A program made the position numbers and the translations under genes. This document shows, in pieces, positions 12,986 to 24,599 of a DNA stretch of 64,000 nt. How positions within the stretch are numbered: the stretch's first letter is position 1; the number at the start of each line of letters is the position of its first letter. Under the pieces are notes generated by a model. The model ran no database searches. It was not told the DNA's origin and saw nothing but the letters and a program-made list of their open reading frames with translations. This stretch comes from Papilionanthe hookeriana x Papilionanthe teres. Lineage: Eukaryota; Streptophyta; Magnoliopsida; Asparagales; Orchidaceae. The stretch lies in the NCBI GenBank assembly GCA_022702705.1, contig CM040429.1, positions 3,774,073 to 3,838,072 on the forward strand. Reading direction: 5' to 3'.

Positions 12986-14312
12986 ATGCAAGTTCAAAGA
13001 GTGTTCATGGAAGCCAGCTCAATGGGCCCTTCACCACCTGATCTTTCTCTCCACATTAGTCTCCCTAACAGCAACCCCTCGCTTCGCGACGCCAGCTCGG
13101 CCGATGCCCGTACAGAGCTTTCCCTTGCAAGTCCGCCGTCGATTTCCAACACCATGAGGATGTGGAGAAGGCAAAGTCGAGAGCTTTCCCCAGATGGCGG
13201 CACGAGGCCGATAAAAGGGATACCAATATACAACAACAGCAGCAGCAACAATAACATACACCCCTTCAATTTTCTCACGCAGATGCCTTCTTCTTATCAT
13301 TCCGGTTGGTCGGCGGCAACCGAAATGCCGGCAGGATTCTTGAGCACAGTTGCAGCAGCGGCGCCTCCATCAGGTGCGACTTACCATCATGGTTTTGTCG
13401 GGGGGCCAATGGGAAGATTCAACTCGATGCCTGCAAATTCGGCTAAATTTTATAACCAGAGCTATGATTATCATCAACTATTTCATCATCACCACCATCA
13501 ACAACAACAACAACAACAGTTTGGGTTCGGTGGATTTGAGGCGCCGAGTAGTTTGATGAGATCTCGGCTCATGTCGAAGATCACGACGAAGAGAAGCATG
13601 AGGGCTCCGAGAATGAGGTGGACGAGCACGCTCCATGCTCGGTTTGTCCATGCTGTCGAGCTCCTCGGAGGCCATGAGAGTATGCTCCAATCAGACAGAT
13701 TTTGTTTGAAAATGCTTTAATTCGCTTGATTGTTTCTCAGAAACGCTATTTTTTATTTTTTATTTTTTTTTAGGAGCTACACCGAAATCAGTTCTTGAGC
13801 TTATGGATGTTAAGGATCTCACTCTAGCGCATGTGAAGAGCCATTTACAGGTGTTTCCTTCTTCTTTCTCAATATCTAATCTTTCCATGTTCTTATTGTT
13901 ATTTTTTTTTTAATATTCTTGCTCTTTCCTTACACAGAAACTTGCATAAATCTTCTGAGAATTTGCAGAATCTCTTTAAGCTTTGATGACATCAGAAGAA
14001 CTTATTTATGAAGTCTGAAATACAAAATAGATATTATTCTATTGCTAATACAAGTTATATTAAGCTATGAAACATGTATTAATTACTCTCATTTCTCAGA
14101 CAGAAAAAATTATCAATATTATCTACAAATTTTTAAACTAAACTAAATGCTGAAACTTTCACACAAATCTTCATTTTTTCCCCTAATGCCGCAGTAATTA
14201 TAAAAAAGACTTCTTGGTCCCCATTTAATGCAAAGCGTTGCAGATCGAGTGAATAACTGACTGAATGAATGCAGATGAACAACGACATTAAACGAGAGCG
14301 AGGGAGGGAGGT

Positions 14313-14351
<39 letters not shown>

Positions 14352-16761
14352 CATCATTTGGCAATAATAGAGTCAAAACAAATAAAATGACAAGAAAGAG
14401 AGTCAACCTCGTGAACAACGGGGGGATTGTTTCAGCGAGGAAAACGGGCATAAAAGGAAAATATTGGAGAAGGAGTTTCTTCTTCTTTTCAGATTCTTTC
14501 TTTTGTTTGTACTAATCAGTAATCACACTTCTATTAGATTTCTATTTCTCCTCTCTTTCTCTCTTTAATGCCATCCCCTCTGCTCCTTTCTTTTACCACT
14601 AGATGTATAGAACTGTGAAGACCACTGACAAGGCTGCAGCTTCCTCAGGTACCATTACTTAAATCATTTTCCTAATAATCAATTTATAATCATTTCTCAA
14701 TGACCACCCCTTAATCTATGAAGGCCAATCAGACGGCTCTGGAGATGAAGATCTCAACTTTCGACGGCTGCTGGAGAACAGAGGAACTCACGACACTGAC
14801 TCTGCTTCAAAATGGACAAATTCATCAAGGTACATATATATCTATACATATATAAATGTTTATAAGCCATGCACTTTATAATCTCTGATTTTTTAGTTCC
14901 TTTAAGAAGACAAGAAATGTGTACTTTGTTCATGTTGCATGGCATGATTATTAGCTACGTTAAACCTTCTCTTTAACTCGGTTTGTTCAAAAAAGCAAAA
15001 GTGATAGAAATGTGGAAGTAAGTGTAACTCCTGATAGAAAGAAGATCAAACAACTTCTTCATACTGCATTCATTAAGTTCTTTTCAACGTGACTTCACTT
15101 TTTCTTGAAAAAAAATATAAAATTTAATATAATAATAATAATAATAAACAAATTAAAATAAAGGACTGAGCTTACGATAAAATTTTGCATCAGATAAGGC
15201 CAAAAAGGCCATCCACACTCACCTTGACTTGAGCGCAACCTTTCACTTTGGTTCTGTTCTGTTGCAGTATTTTTAATGTGGTGTGATGTATGCTTCATTG
15301 CTTCTTGGGTTTTGGTTTGTCTTTTCTTTGTAAGTTTTGAATTTTTTACTTCTATCTTTTCAGTGCATGGCTCAGCTTAGTTCTGCCCTATCTTGCCTTA
15401 GAGCCAGGCATTGAAGACATATAATCTGTATTATCATCACTTCATATCAACTTCCTTGGAAAATAAAAATTATTTTAAGAAGAGGAATGCTAAGAAGAAA
15501 AAGAAGAACAAACTAAGAAAAATGCATCTTTATTTTACTCTTTTCTTCTTGGTTCTTTCAAGATACAAAACTCAAACGCACGACTCATATTTATACTAGT
15601 GACATTTTCGTTAGGATTGAGCCAACATATTTTAATCCTATGGTTACTATTGACTCTCTAGAATGTACTTCTATCTTCTGTTACAAAAGTCATTAATTAA
15701 ATATTTTAGAATTAAGTGAATCACTACTTTAAAATATATCTCCATAAATCATATAAAACTTTCTTCACAAAATAAATCTTTAGAAATTTTCAAAAAATTT
15801 TCTAGATTACGGGCTCAATTGAAGCCCGACTTAAATCAGGTTTAATTTTCAACAACTTTATGAGAGTTTTATAGTCTAAATTACTGTTGGGTTCTTCTTT
15901 TTAGGGGTCCTAATTAGCCCGACATAATCTCCATTGTTTACTGTTCTTCATTCGTAGATTCAAGAAAGATAATCAAAATTAGATCTTAAAAACTGATGAG
16001 CTCAGTTTAAAATCAGCACTAATCATGGTTTACTTCAGCAGCAACTAAATAATAAAACAGTACATTCTCCGTGCAATTTTGACAGTTTTTCAGACAACAA
16101 GAGCAATCATTAACGTAATCACATACAAAATAATGGATTATGAAAAACAAGGTGTAACCATCATGACCATAAAAATTTATTTTGGGCTTCAAATATTTAA
16201 TATAATTACTGTTTAATTAACAAATTTAATTACAGCCTTATACGTCAAAATCATAGATTATCAAATCAAACAGAGGTTTGTTTGGCATTAACCTCTCCAT
16301 TCTTTAAACATTTTTGGATTGCAGAAACCTTTAAAGAGCTACATGATTAAAAGTCTCGCATGTCATTTTACATGACAGGGTGTTTGGATATTTTTGTAAT
16401 TTTTTTTTTTGCTGTTGTTTGGATTTTTGTGCACTTTGGCTCATTGATATGACAATTCATCAGAAAATGCTTTAACTTGGAAGAAAAATGGTCATGGTTA
16501 TGGGTACTCATTTTCATGAAAAATGAAATTATATTAGAAAGAGGAGCTAGTTAGGGTTAGAGTGAGTGTAGGTGGTCAATGACAGTGTCAAATTTCAGTG
16601 AGATTGTACTGTTTTACATGCAGTCAATGCTGAGTCATGTCTCGTGCGTCTTGCACCAAAGAAGCCAAAGATGAAAATCTATTTTATGGGAAGAATTTGG
16701 ATTTTGGTATTTGGGCTTTCTCATCACATTCATTGTGTAATAATTATTCCTTCTTTTTTCA

Positions 16762-16792
<31 letters not shown>

Positions 16793-19700
16793 GAAATTTT
16801 TTATATAATTTAAATTAATATTATTAACTAAAATAAAGCTATTTTTTAACTCATTGTTTACTTTAAATTTATTTTTGTTTTTTTGGATTAAATAGTGACT
16901 TGAAACATTTTAGATGCAAAGTTTTGTTTTTTTTTATTGTTAAAATATAAAAAATTAACTTAATATCTTGTTTTCTTTCTAATAAATATATAATAAAAAA
17001 TGAAAAAATAGTAATTTAACCCCATATTTATTTGGAAGAAGAGCACTGTGCTTGATTGTTTTGTCACAATTAAAAAAAAAATTAGGCATGTTAAGTGGTT
17101 AGTTTTTGTCAGGCTTGATATAGAATTTTCAAACATTAGAGGAGGAAAATGCTTGAGTATTAGTTAAAGGTAATAAATATTTCGCACACAGACTTTATTT
17201 TATAAACAATTTTGTTTATTTTATGACATTTTGTGTATCCATGTTATAAAATTATCTTTAGCCATGCATACATTTCCATGTTAGCCACATTTTTAATGAA
17301 TTGTAAATAAATATTGATTATAGTCACAAATAATTTTAATCAAATTTGATTAAAACTAAAAATATGTGATGACAAAGTAATTTTTCTCATTTCTTAAGTG
17401 TATTTGGCTAAGTATGTTTAATTTTTAGTCATGTACAAAATTATTATGGTGAATATTTTCTTAAATTAATTCCAACTTCATAACGTAATTACTCCCTAGA
17501 AAAAAAAAACTATAAATATAGATTACTTAAAAATTTAAACTTTTAAAGTCTTAATATGCATATTAATTTGTCACCATAAAAATGTCAAGGCATGGTGCTT
17601 TAATAATGTAATTAAAAATAATATATTTTTATAAGTTACAATATTTTTCTAAACAATTATATGTTAAAGTATAATTTATTCATTTTTTTATCTTTAGATT
17701 GCTTATTTAGGTTCTTATTATTATTTATGTGTTTAAAATTAATTAAGAATAAAAATTATTATTTAGCCACTTTTTTATTAATACATATGATTACAATTTT
17801 TAACCCCATTAATAATAGTATTTCTTGGATATGCGTGGTTATTAGATAAACAGGGTTGTTGAATGTTCTATTTAAATGCCAATTTTAAAGAAAAATGATG
17901 CATGCATGAGAAAGTTCTTTTATTATTTTTAATCATACTTAAAAAAGGCTTGAAAGTACTCATACACACTTGCATATTACTACAAGAGCTTTGAGTTTAT
18001 AAATAGGCTTTAGCAAAAAATTTAATACAATTATAAACGAAATGTCTTAAATTAAATTATAATTATAGCTGCATATGATGTGTACAACGAAAGCAGTGTT
18101 GATCATATAAAACTTGCATATAAACTATGTACACAATGTATATTATTTAACAATAAGTAAACATGAGTGCAAAAATTTAGGAAGTTGTAAGAAAAACAAG
18201 TCAATGCTCGATATAGTTATTAGTTATACACTATACATGAATAACTCAAATACAAATGCAATGAAAGGTGAACTACTGTTGGTGCTTGTCTATATAATGC
18301 TCAAATTTTTTACTCGTTTCTTGCTACCAGTTTTGGAGGCCAGATACATGCTTCTTAAGAACAAGAACCTTATGAGACTTAGATAAGAAAGCTTTAGAAT
18401 ATGAACTGGAATGATAGGAGAAACGCTCTATAAGGTCAAACTGCACAAAGCCTTTATTGGATAATATATTAGTCCTATTTAATGTAGTATTAGGATAGTT
18501 CTTTTCCTTAAACAAATCTCTTAAGTTCTTTACCCATGTACTCAACCTATAAATGAGGGAGGTGTGTCATAGACCTAAAATAGTGCCATCCTTAAGCATA
18601 TTTAAGATTGACCAAGATATAATTTTGTGTATATCTATGATAATCACTTTATGGATAATAAAATTTAAGGATGCCCTTTCCCTTATCACCTTACTAATAT
18701 TCTTACTAGGTTCTAGCTTAGCAAAAATAATGTAGTGCAAAGCCTTAGACACAATAGAAATGCTAAAAGCTAAAAAAATAATAATTAATTTCCTCCTAGT
18801 TTTCCATTGGACACGAGTTTCATTCCACTAAAGAAATCAAAATTATCTCAACAATAGAATAACCATTATAATATGTCGAATAAACATAGTTAATGGTCCC
18901 ATAATTAGAAGACACCCATTTGTCTACACATATTTTATAATTTTAGTGTTCCTTTATGTTCATAAAGAACTCCTTACATACATGCACTATAGAGGTACGT
19001 TATTATAGGGTGAATTTTCTCAACCCCTCTGCAGTATAAGACTTTCTACACAACATCTAGCTAGGACTACTAAAACCACATTACATTTTCAAGCCTTTAA
19101 TGTAATTATCCTTTATTCATTTGGGTCGATTATACATACAGGGCACCCAAAAAATTATTATTTACAAATCAAACACCCTTGTTCATCCAATTTCAAATTC
19201 TCACTCAAATATCAAAGATCATGATAAAATCCCAACCCATAGTTTTCATTTTATTACATGCTCAATGATTTGATCATAGCAAACATAAATGAAAAAAAAA
19301 TGTGTGCGTAAGACATACGCAAAGATGCATACGTAAAAGGGTATAAGGAGGTTATACGGTGGTTATATTCAGGTTACAACCCCCCTATAACCTACTTATA
19401 ACCTTCTTGTAACCCCCCGGTAACCTACCAATAAGTCTGCACTTTTGTTTTCATGCATTGGTATGTTACAGGGGGGTTACAAGGGATTATAAGTAGAATA
19501 CAAGGGGTACAAGGGGGTTATACGTAGGTTATAGGGGGGTTGTAACCTCGATATAACCCCTGTGTAACCCCCGTGTACCCCGTATTTATGTACGCAGCTC
19601 GTCGTACGTACGCAATTTTTTCTCCATATTTTCTTAAATCACAGAAATTGAAAATGTGTAAAATCTTACTGTTCAATTTACGTAAAAACTTAGATGAATG

Positions 19701-21034
19701 ATTAAATCTTGATCAACTTCAATTTGACAGTAAGATATCGTGATTTGGTACACAGTTGTGTAAAATCCAAGGAAAAGGGGGCACACGGGTTCAGTGCTTG
19801 CTAGAGCATGAGGAGAGGAAATGAGAAAATTTTCACGCCGGATCACTATTTAAAAACTTTCCAACGGCTTACCTACTCTACAATTACCAACTGCTCTTAA
19901 TTACTTCATAACCGGTTACTATGATATGGCCATTGGCTTTTAATAAAAAATTTGATGGTATTATTTTGCGATGACCTGTGACCATCGACTTATAATTTTC
20001 ATTAAACCGATGAAAATAAGTCGTTGATTTATTATCTTCAAACTTCGGAAGGGCTCTTGACTTAATACCTACGGTTTACGTGTTAGAAAGCCATCGAAAA
20101 TTATGCTTAATGAATACCGTTGATAAACCGTCGAAAATTAACTCGATATTTTCGACACAAGAAAACTCGTTTGTTATTCCATTGATATAGACTGTTTTTC
20201 CCGTAGTGGATAATCAAATCTCATGAGATTTCAAATTGCATTTGTCTTCTCCCTACTACTGATGCCTCTATTTTGGCATTCCTCGCACTGTATAGCAATC
20301 TTCTCTTTTGAACTTTATGCTCCTCATTAATAGCATTCAACGCTTGCTTAAGTTTGTGTCAATAGCATCCTCCTAAATCTAGTGGGCTTTGGACACTTGC
20401 AGTACCTCTTTGTGTCAGCATCCTTCTATATAGTTCCTCACATTACTTCGTATGCGAGTTGTATGTTGGACTTGGTCTTACTTAAAAATAATATTTCTCT
20501 CAACTACTGGCTCCCTCCTGCCATTTTTTTGCCTCTGCTGCCTATAGTGGCATCTTCTTATATTCCATTGACTATTCTGACCTCTCATCTTGTGGCATTC
20601 GTTATTCCATACCTCTCCCAATCACTATCATCAAGCTCTCCACTTTCACCTTCATAAAAATATATATATTCGCATCCATATTAGAGGTAAATTTTCAGTG
20701 TCTCTCCTTAACCCTAATAATATATTATTGAAATTCCAAAGAGGGGAAGATTACTTTGCACTATTTATGTTCATGATTTTGAAAAAAAAATGAGAGATTT
20801 CTTATAAAATAAGCAAACGATCTCCTAATATTTATTGCTCGGAATGTTTCATTGCACATATATTAATTGTCTTTTCTTTTCTTAGAGCCCTGCCATCTAT
20901 TTGATAACAATTTTATGTTCCCATTATTTCTTTATTTAGTAAATTAACCTCTTTGTATCAAAGTAAATTTGTCTCTAAATTTTGCCAATTTTTTCATCTA
21001 TTTATGCATGAGGATTATGTTTTATTGGTGAGAT

Positions 21035-21108
<74 letters not shown>

Positions 21109-21475
21109 GCTATTAAAATGACTGTTACTCAATCCTAGCATATTCTTGACAAAGATACTGTCATATTCCTTCAGCAGAGGAGCTTGGCTGCATTCTACTG
21201 CAAGTGAAATGGAAGATCTCAGACCAGCTAACTTCTCATCCGAAGCTGATGTAATGCATAATAATCATTTCTTTTGTTTATTACAAATTTAATTTTATTA
21301 CAAAAATATCCACATATTAATATTGCATTTTCAACCTCAACTCAAACTTGTCCTTGTGCAGTGTAATGTGACTTCATCACCAACTGATTCACCAAGGTCG
21401 CTCAAAGAATTTGAAAACCCTAGCTTGGAATTTACACTTGGAAGGCCAGATTGGCATAGTTCAGAGCATGATTAA
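12986..21475 (+). CDS. KAN1: KANADI transcription factor (GARP family), KAN1-like, six exons
   Basis: KANADI proteins are nuclear GARP/MYB-like regulators, mostly repressors, that promote abaxial identity in leaves, floral organs and vasculature and oppose HD-ZIP III genes. Coding exons are 12986-13679, 13774-13850, 14603-14648, 14733-14829, 21178-21250 (or from 21175) and 21362-21475. All introns are GT-AG, phases fit, and the product is 366 residues (367 with the alternative acceptor). The N-terminus has the family motif DLSLHISLPN, which is EAR-like, then RPIKGIPIY. A His/Gln tract lies near residues 165-178. The GARP domain spans about 202-264 (KRSMRAPRMRWTSTLHARF ... LTLAHVKSHLQMYRTVK). 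The C-terminus ENPSLEFTLGRPDWH is that of KAN1-type proteins. The start is the first ATG after an in-frame stop (TAG at about 12971). Intron 4 is 6.3 kb and full of repeats. Family and structure are firm; the exact paralogue is inferred. Confidence 0.93.
13482..13519 (+). repeat. CAN-repeat tract coding His then Gln in KANADI exon 1
   Basis: CAT/CAC codons followed by CAA/CAG codons encode five His and seven Gln in a row. Such tracts change length easily by slippage. It lies in the poorly conserved linker between the N-terminal motifs and the GARP domain. Confidence 0.85.
14293..14352. repeat. (GA)n microsatellite in KANADI intron 3
   Basis: GAGAGCGAGGGAGGGAGGTAG leads into about 38 bp of GA dinucleotides with one slip at 14341. 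It lies in the 752-bp third intron, 250 bp before exon 4's upstream partner exon 3. GA tracts of this kind are the class of site bound by BPC proteins. Confidence 0.93.
16761..16789. repeat. (TA)n microsatellite in KANADI intron 4
   Basis: About 29 bp of uninterrupted AT dinucleotides. Confidence 0.9.
19301..19612. mobile_element. Long foldback (hairpin) element inside KANADI intron 4
   Basis: Two long arms face each other around a loop at about 19431-19458. The left arm includes a 25-bp segment at 19371-19395 (begins AGGTTACAACCCCCCTATAA) whose exact reverse complement is at 19524-19548. The flanking parts also pair, with the left arm lacking roughly 28 bp. The arms are built from GTTATA/TATAAC and GGGGG/CCCCC words, and the ends contain TACGTA/GTACG words (CATACGTAAAAG near 19328, CGTACGTACGC at 19601-19611). 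It is best read as a MITE or foldback element. Being in an intron, it should be copied into KANADI pre-mRNA. Confidence 0.8.
19960..20208. mobile_element. Terminal part of a CACTA-type element
   Basis: The right edge TTTTTCCCGTAGTG (20195-20208) reads CACTACGGGAAAAA on the minus strand, which is the characteristic CACTA terminal inverted repeat. Inside it lie repeated short words such as CCATCGAAAATTA, CCGTCGAAAATTA and CATCGACTTATAATTTTC, matching the subterminal repeats of that superfamily. No matching left terminus was identified with confidence, so it may be a fragment or a truncated MITE. Confidence 0.55.
21039..21108. repeat. (CT)n microsatellite just before KANADI exon 5
   Basis: About 70 bp of perfect CT dinucleotides end 66-69 nt upstream of the exon 5 acceptor. 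It adds a very long pyrimidine tract upstream of the splice site and is also a GA/CT repeat of the BPC-binding class. Confidence 0.95.
21171..21178 (+). promoter_or_regulatory. NAGNAG tandem splice acceptor of KANADI exon 5
   Basis: The sequence TTCAGCAG|A offers two acceptors 3 nt apart, after 21174 or after 21177. Both keep the frame. The first gives ...NSSSRGAW and the second ...NSSRGAW; the second matches the NSSRE-W layout of KAN1 proteins. Use of both is an inference. Confidence 0.6.
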
Positions 21476-22525
21476 TTAGCTTCAGAGTTGTGTAATATAG
21501 CCCTCTTGTTTTTTCTTTCTTTTTTTTTTTTTCTTTAGACTTTATTTAATTAGTTGCAAATAGAGAAATGGAAAGGAGATGATCGCAAATACGTCAAAAT
21601 TAACTATGATATCATTTGTATGTTGCATGGGTCTAAAATGTCATATTGGCCTTTAACTTTTTTGTATTTTCCACTTTAATTTTGGGTGAAGTAAGTGTGT
21701 GATAATGGAGTTTATTGTACTGGGATTGCTGGTATGAGTGTGGGTGTTTGTATCTGAGAGAGAAGAATGTGATAGGAATTCAATATGGCTGTTTTCTTTG
21801 TTTCTCCTTTGTTATATGTAATTTATTAGTTAGTTTTCTTTTTTTTTCTTGTTTTAATGCTTGTTTTGTTAATAAATATATATATATTTGTTTTTATATT
21901 TAACGTTGAAATTTGAAGTTTAATATTGAATTATCATATAGATTTGAATGGAATAAAAGATATGTAAAATGATAATGCAATTTCAAAGAAAGGTTGCTAG
22001 CTATTATAATGCATGGAACTACAACAAATATGGGGATTTATACACTTGGCATTTGAAATCTTATTTATTTATATATGTGTGCTATTTTTTTCTAATAATA
22101 AAAATTATGTATTTGCACCTTTTACAATCAAATTGTAGGGAATTAATTAGCAAAAGTAAGAAAATATGAGTTAGATTTTTATGTGAAATTTAATGTTTGA
22201 ATGAAAATATATTAAAATTATAGGTAGAAAAGTGGTAGCTTTATAAATAGCCAAAATTTAAATTTTATGCATGCAATTGCTAAAAAAACATCTAAATATT
22301 AATATTGCCAAGTTTTTCAATAAAGACAATATTGGTGGCCTACTAAGTGGCCTGCTATGCTTGTGATGATAAATAAAATTTTCAACAGTTCTTTCTTTTT
22401 CTTGGGCCACTTGAATCAACCATTATGAAAATCTTCACTTTGTTTTAAGCTAATGTGATAACTAACAAATTTTGAGGATATTGATGGTTTCTATAATAAA
22501 TAGGGCCCAATTGATCAAAGGATGG
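21476..22525. other. KANADI 3' flank
   Basis: The stretch directly after the stop should hold the KANADI 3'UTR; an AATAAA-containing run lies near 21870 but the poly(A) site cannot be fixed. The rest is AT-rich intergenic DNA. Confidence 0.45.
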
Positions 22526-22640
22526 TTTTTTTTTTCACACAAACAAACCCCAACACACACACCCGACTTGCTTTTGCAAGGCCTTGAACCTAACACCTAT
22601 TGCTTAAACGACAGAGCTCTCAACCACTAGGCCAAGAAGT
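22526..22640 (-). mobile_element. tRNA-derived SINE with A and B boxes
   Basis: Read on the minus strand, the element begins near 22640. It has a pol III A box TGGCCTAGTGG (22634-22624) and a B box GGTTCAAGGCC (22590-22580), 33 bp apart, and ends in poly(A) (the T run at 22526-22535). Both boxes match tRNA-type internal promoters very well. It is not a functional tRNA gene, since no cloverleaf with acceptor stem forms. No clear target-site duplication was found. Confidence 0.75.
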
Positions 22641-22764
22641 TGGCATTTCAGAGGATATATTTAATCTAGGGTGGCTGTGAATTTAAATCAAAGCTTAAAA
22701 TGTTTATTTTCTTTTTAGCTTAAACCGTTATGGTAGGCTTCTAAAACCGCCGCTAAAAACATAA

Positions 22765-22769
<5 letters not shown>

Positions 22770-22804
<35 letters not shown>
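22770..22804. repeat. (GA)n microsatellite
   Basis: About 35 bp of GA dinucleotides, 1.3 kb downstream of the KANADI stop codon. Confidence 0.93.
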
Positions 22805-22806
<2 letters not shown>

Positions 22807-23135
22807 AAAAACTTAGGTCGCTATAATTTGATTTGCCAAGAAGGGAGTTTCTTTCTTTGTATTGTTGTTAATGATAAAATTATGAATAGCTACTCTAACA
22901 ATTTATAAATTGTTAATAAAGTTATGTGTGAGATGTTTGGGAATCAGAATGATAAAGTTAATTTATAATCATACAAACAAACACACATTCCTGGAGATGC
23001 AAATATGAAAAATAAATGAAACAAAAAGAGATCAGCATAAAAAAAAATATGGGTAGAACTTTCCTTTCTTCTTCTCCCTAAGGAAGAGAACTTGGTTCTT
23101 GTGCACTTGAGCTCAAGAATGAGAAAGAGAGATGA

Positions 23136-24061
23136 TGTGTGCTAGAAGATTCGCGACTTTAGAATAATATATTATCATCTTAACGATGTGCGAATAATCA
23201 ACACACTCTCAGATAAAAGAAAATAACTGATAGAGACACCAAAAGTTTTTATGTGCAAAACTCGTAAGGAAAAAAATAAAGAGGTCTAGCACAATTGTAA
23301 AAATCTACTATAAGTAATTAATTACATAGACTCCTTATCCCACAAGTGGAAAAGAGTTACAAAGTCTTCTGAATTATAATATTGACGTGCGGATGAACTT
23401 GTTGCAAGGAAAGGGCAGCAACCAATAGCGATCAGTGGCAGCCGACAAGTAGTGATAGACGGTGGCCAGTGGTGGATAACTGCGGACAACAGTGGTTAAT
23501 GACTGCAGGAATGATGCTAGACTTCAGCTTATTCTCAAAGCTTCAAACTCTTCATCAATTCTCAAGCTCTCCACCTCATTAAAGGGATGTGGCTCTATTT
23601 ATAAAGTTACGGGTGCAATTAATACAGAAATATGAACAATTTTAATCAAACGGTTTGGAAAGCTTCATTTAATCTTACGACATTTGATGAACATTTAAGT
23701 GTCTTAACGATGTTAGAATTGAGTGATTTTGAGCTCGTTGTATCCATTTTGTTTAAACGCTTGATTGTACTATAAAATTACCAGATTCGATGTCGGTTTG
23801 ACCTTCTAAATTTGCCCAAAATGCTTCAAAAAGCAGTTTAATATTTTGCTTGGGGCTTAGCTTGGCTCTAATTGGATAAATTTTAGTATCATCACGTCTG
23901 CCTCATTCTGCTGGCCTGTTTAACTGTAACTTTACTGAAATCAAAGTTTTGGATGCCTCTTAATCAAAGTTTGAATATTCTTTGTTCAAAAGATTGTCTA
24001 GAGATCAGTGATATTCCTCGAGATACGTGCGGGATGATAGAAATTTTTTGATGTCGTATCA
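23136..24061 (-). repeat. Left LTR (3' LTR of the minus-strand gag-only element)
   Basis: It begins TGTGTGCTAGAAG and ends GTATCA, aligning with 25719-26552 along its length but with about 100 bp extra after the first 15 bp. A TATA-like CTATAAATAG-type sequence on the minus strand lies at about 23602-23610. The middle (about 23400-23520) is a run of GGC/GAC-rich short repeats that differs between copies. Confidence 0.75.
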
Positions 24062-24599
24062 GTTGTCTCTGTATTTTTTGGCCAAACGAGGAGACAGACA
24101 AGTGGCCCAGGCCGTTAAGAAATCCAGATGGTGGAGCCCAGTCTCAATATTGTCTTTTCCATCATGCAAAAAGACATTTTACAGAAAGTTTTTTTTTAAT
24201 TCAATGAAGAAATTGAACATCTCATACTTCAAGGTCACCTGGGTTGCTACTTACAAGAACAATGTGAGGGGAAACAACATAAAATCATCAGAGTTATCAA
24301 ACGAGAATTAGAACTCCAAATTATCTCATTTGAGTAAAAGGTTCTAAATTTTATTTTAGCAAAATTTCATGTTGCTTTAAACTATCATTTCAATGTAAAT
24401 TTTTTCTTTTTTCATGAAAGATTTTGTGTAGAAAGTCCCCTTATGTTGACATGTGATTTTTTGAGTGGAATGTATTCTTTTTTTTATTGTGGCTCACAAT
24501 GCACCTATGGTTCTAACTTTATCTACTGTGAGATTTGATCGGTATCCTCAGTGTTATTCTTGTGCTTGTGCTCCAATCACTCAAATGATTCCTTGTATG

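Larger units (their letters stand above)
14830..21177 (+). other. KANADI intron 4 (about 6.3 kb)
   Basis: The donor is AAG|GTACAT at 14829/14830 and the acceptor is TTCAG or TTCAGCAG ending at 21174 or 21177. The intron is AT-rich and contains a (TA)n tract (16761-16789), a foldback element (19301-19612), a CACTA-type terminus (20195-20208) and a (CT)n tract (21039-21108) close to the acceptor. Open frames around 17660, 18114-18545 and 20382-20657 are not part of the gene. A minus-strand run across 18324-18960 is fairly long and broken; it may be a transposase relic, but no domain is recognised. Confidence 0.85.

Noticed and set aside
13478..13690. Minus-strand frame opposite KANADI exon 1
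   Set aside because: It is a shadow created by the CAN repeat and the GARP-coding sequence on the plus strand.
18324..18960. Minus-strand sequence that reads like a broken transposase in KANADI intron 4
   Set aside because: Several stops interrupt it and no catalytic motif or named family could be supported, so it is only mentioned in the intron entry.
20382..20657. 91-codon frame with hydrophobic segments inside KANADI intron 4
   Set aside because: Its composition follows TC-rich intronic DNA, and there is no start context or family likeness.
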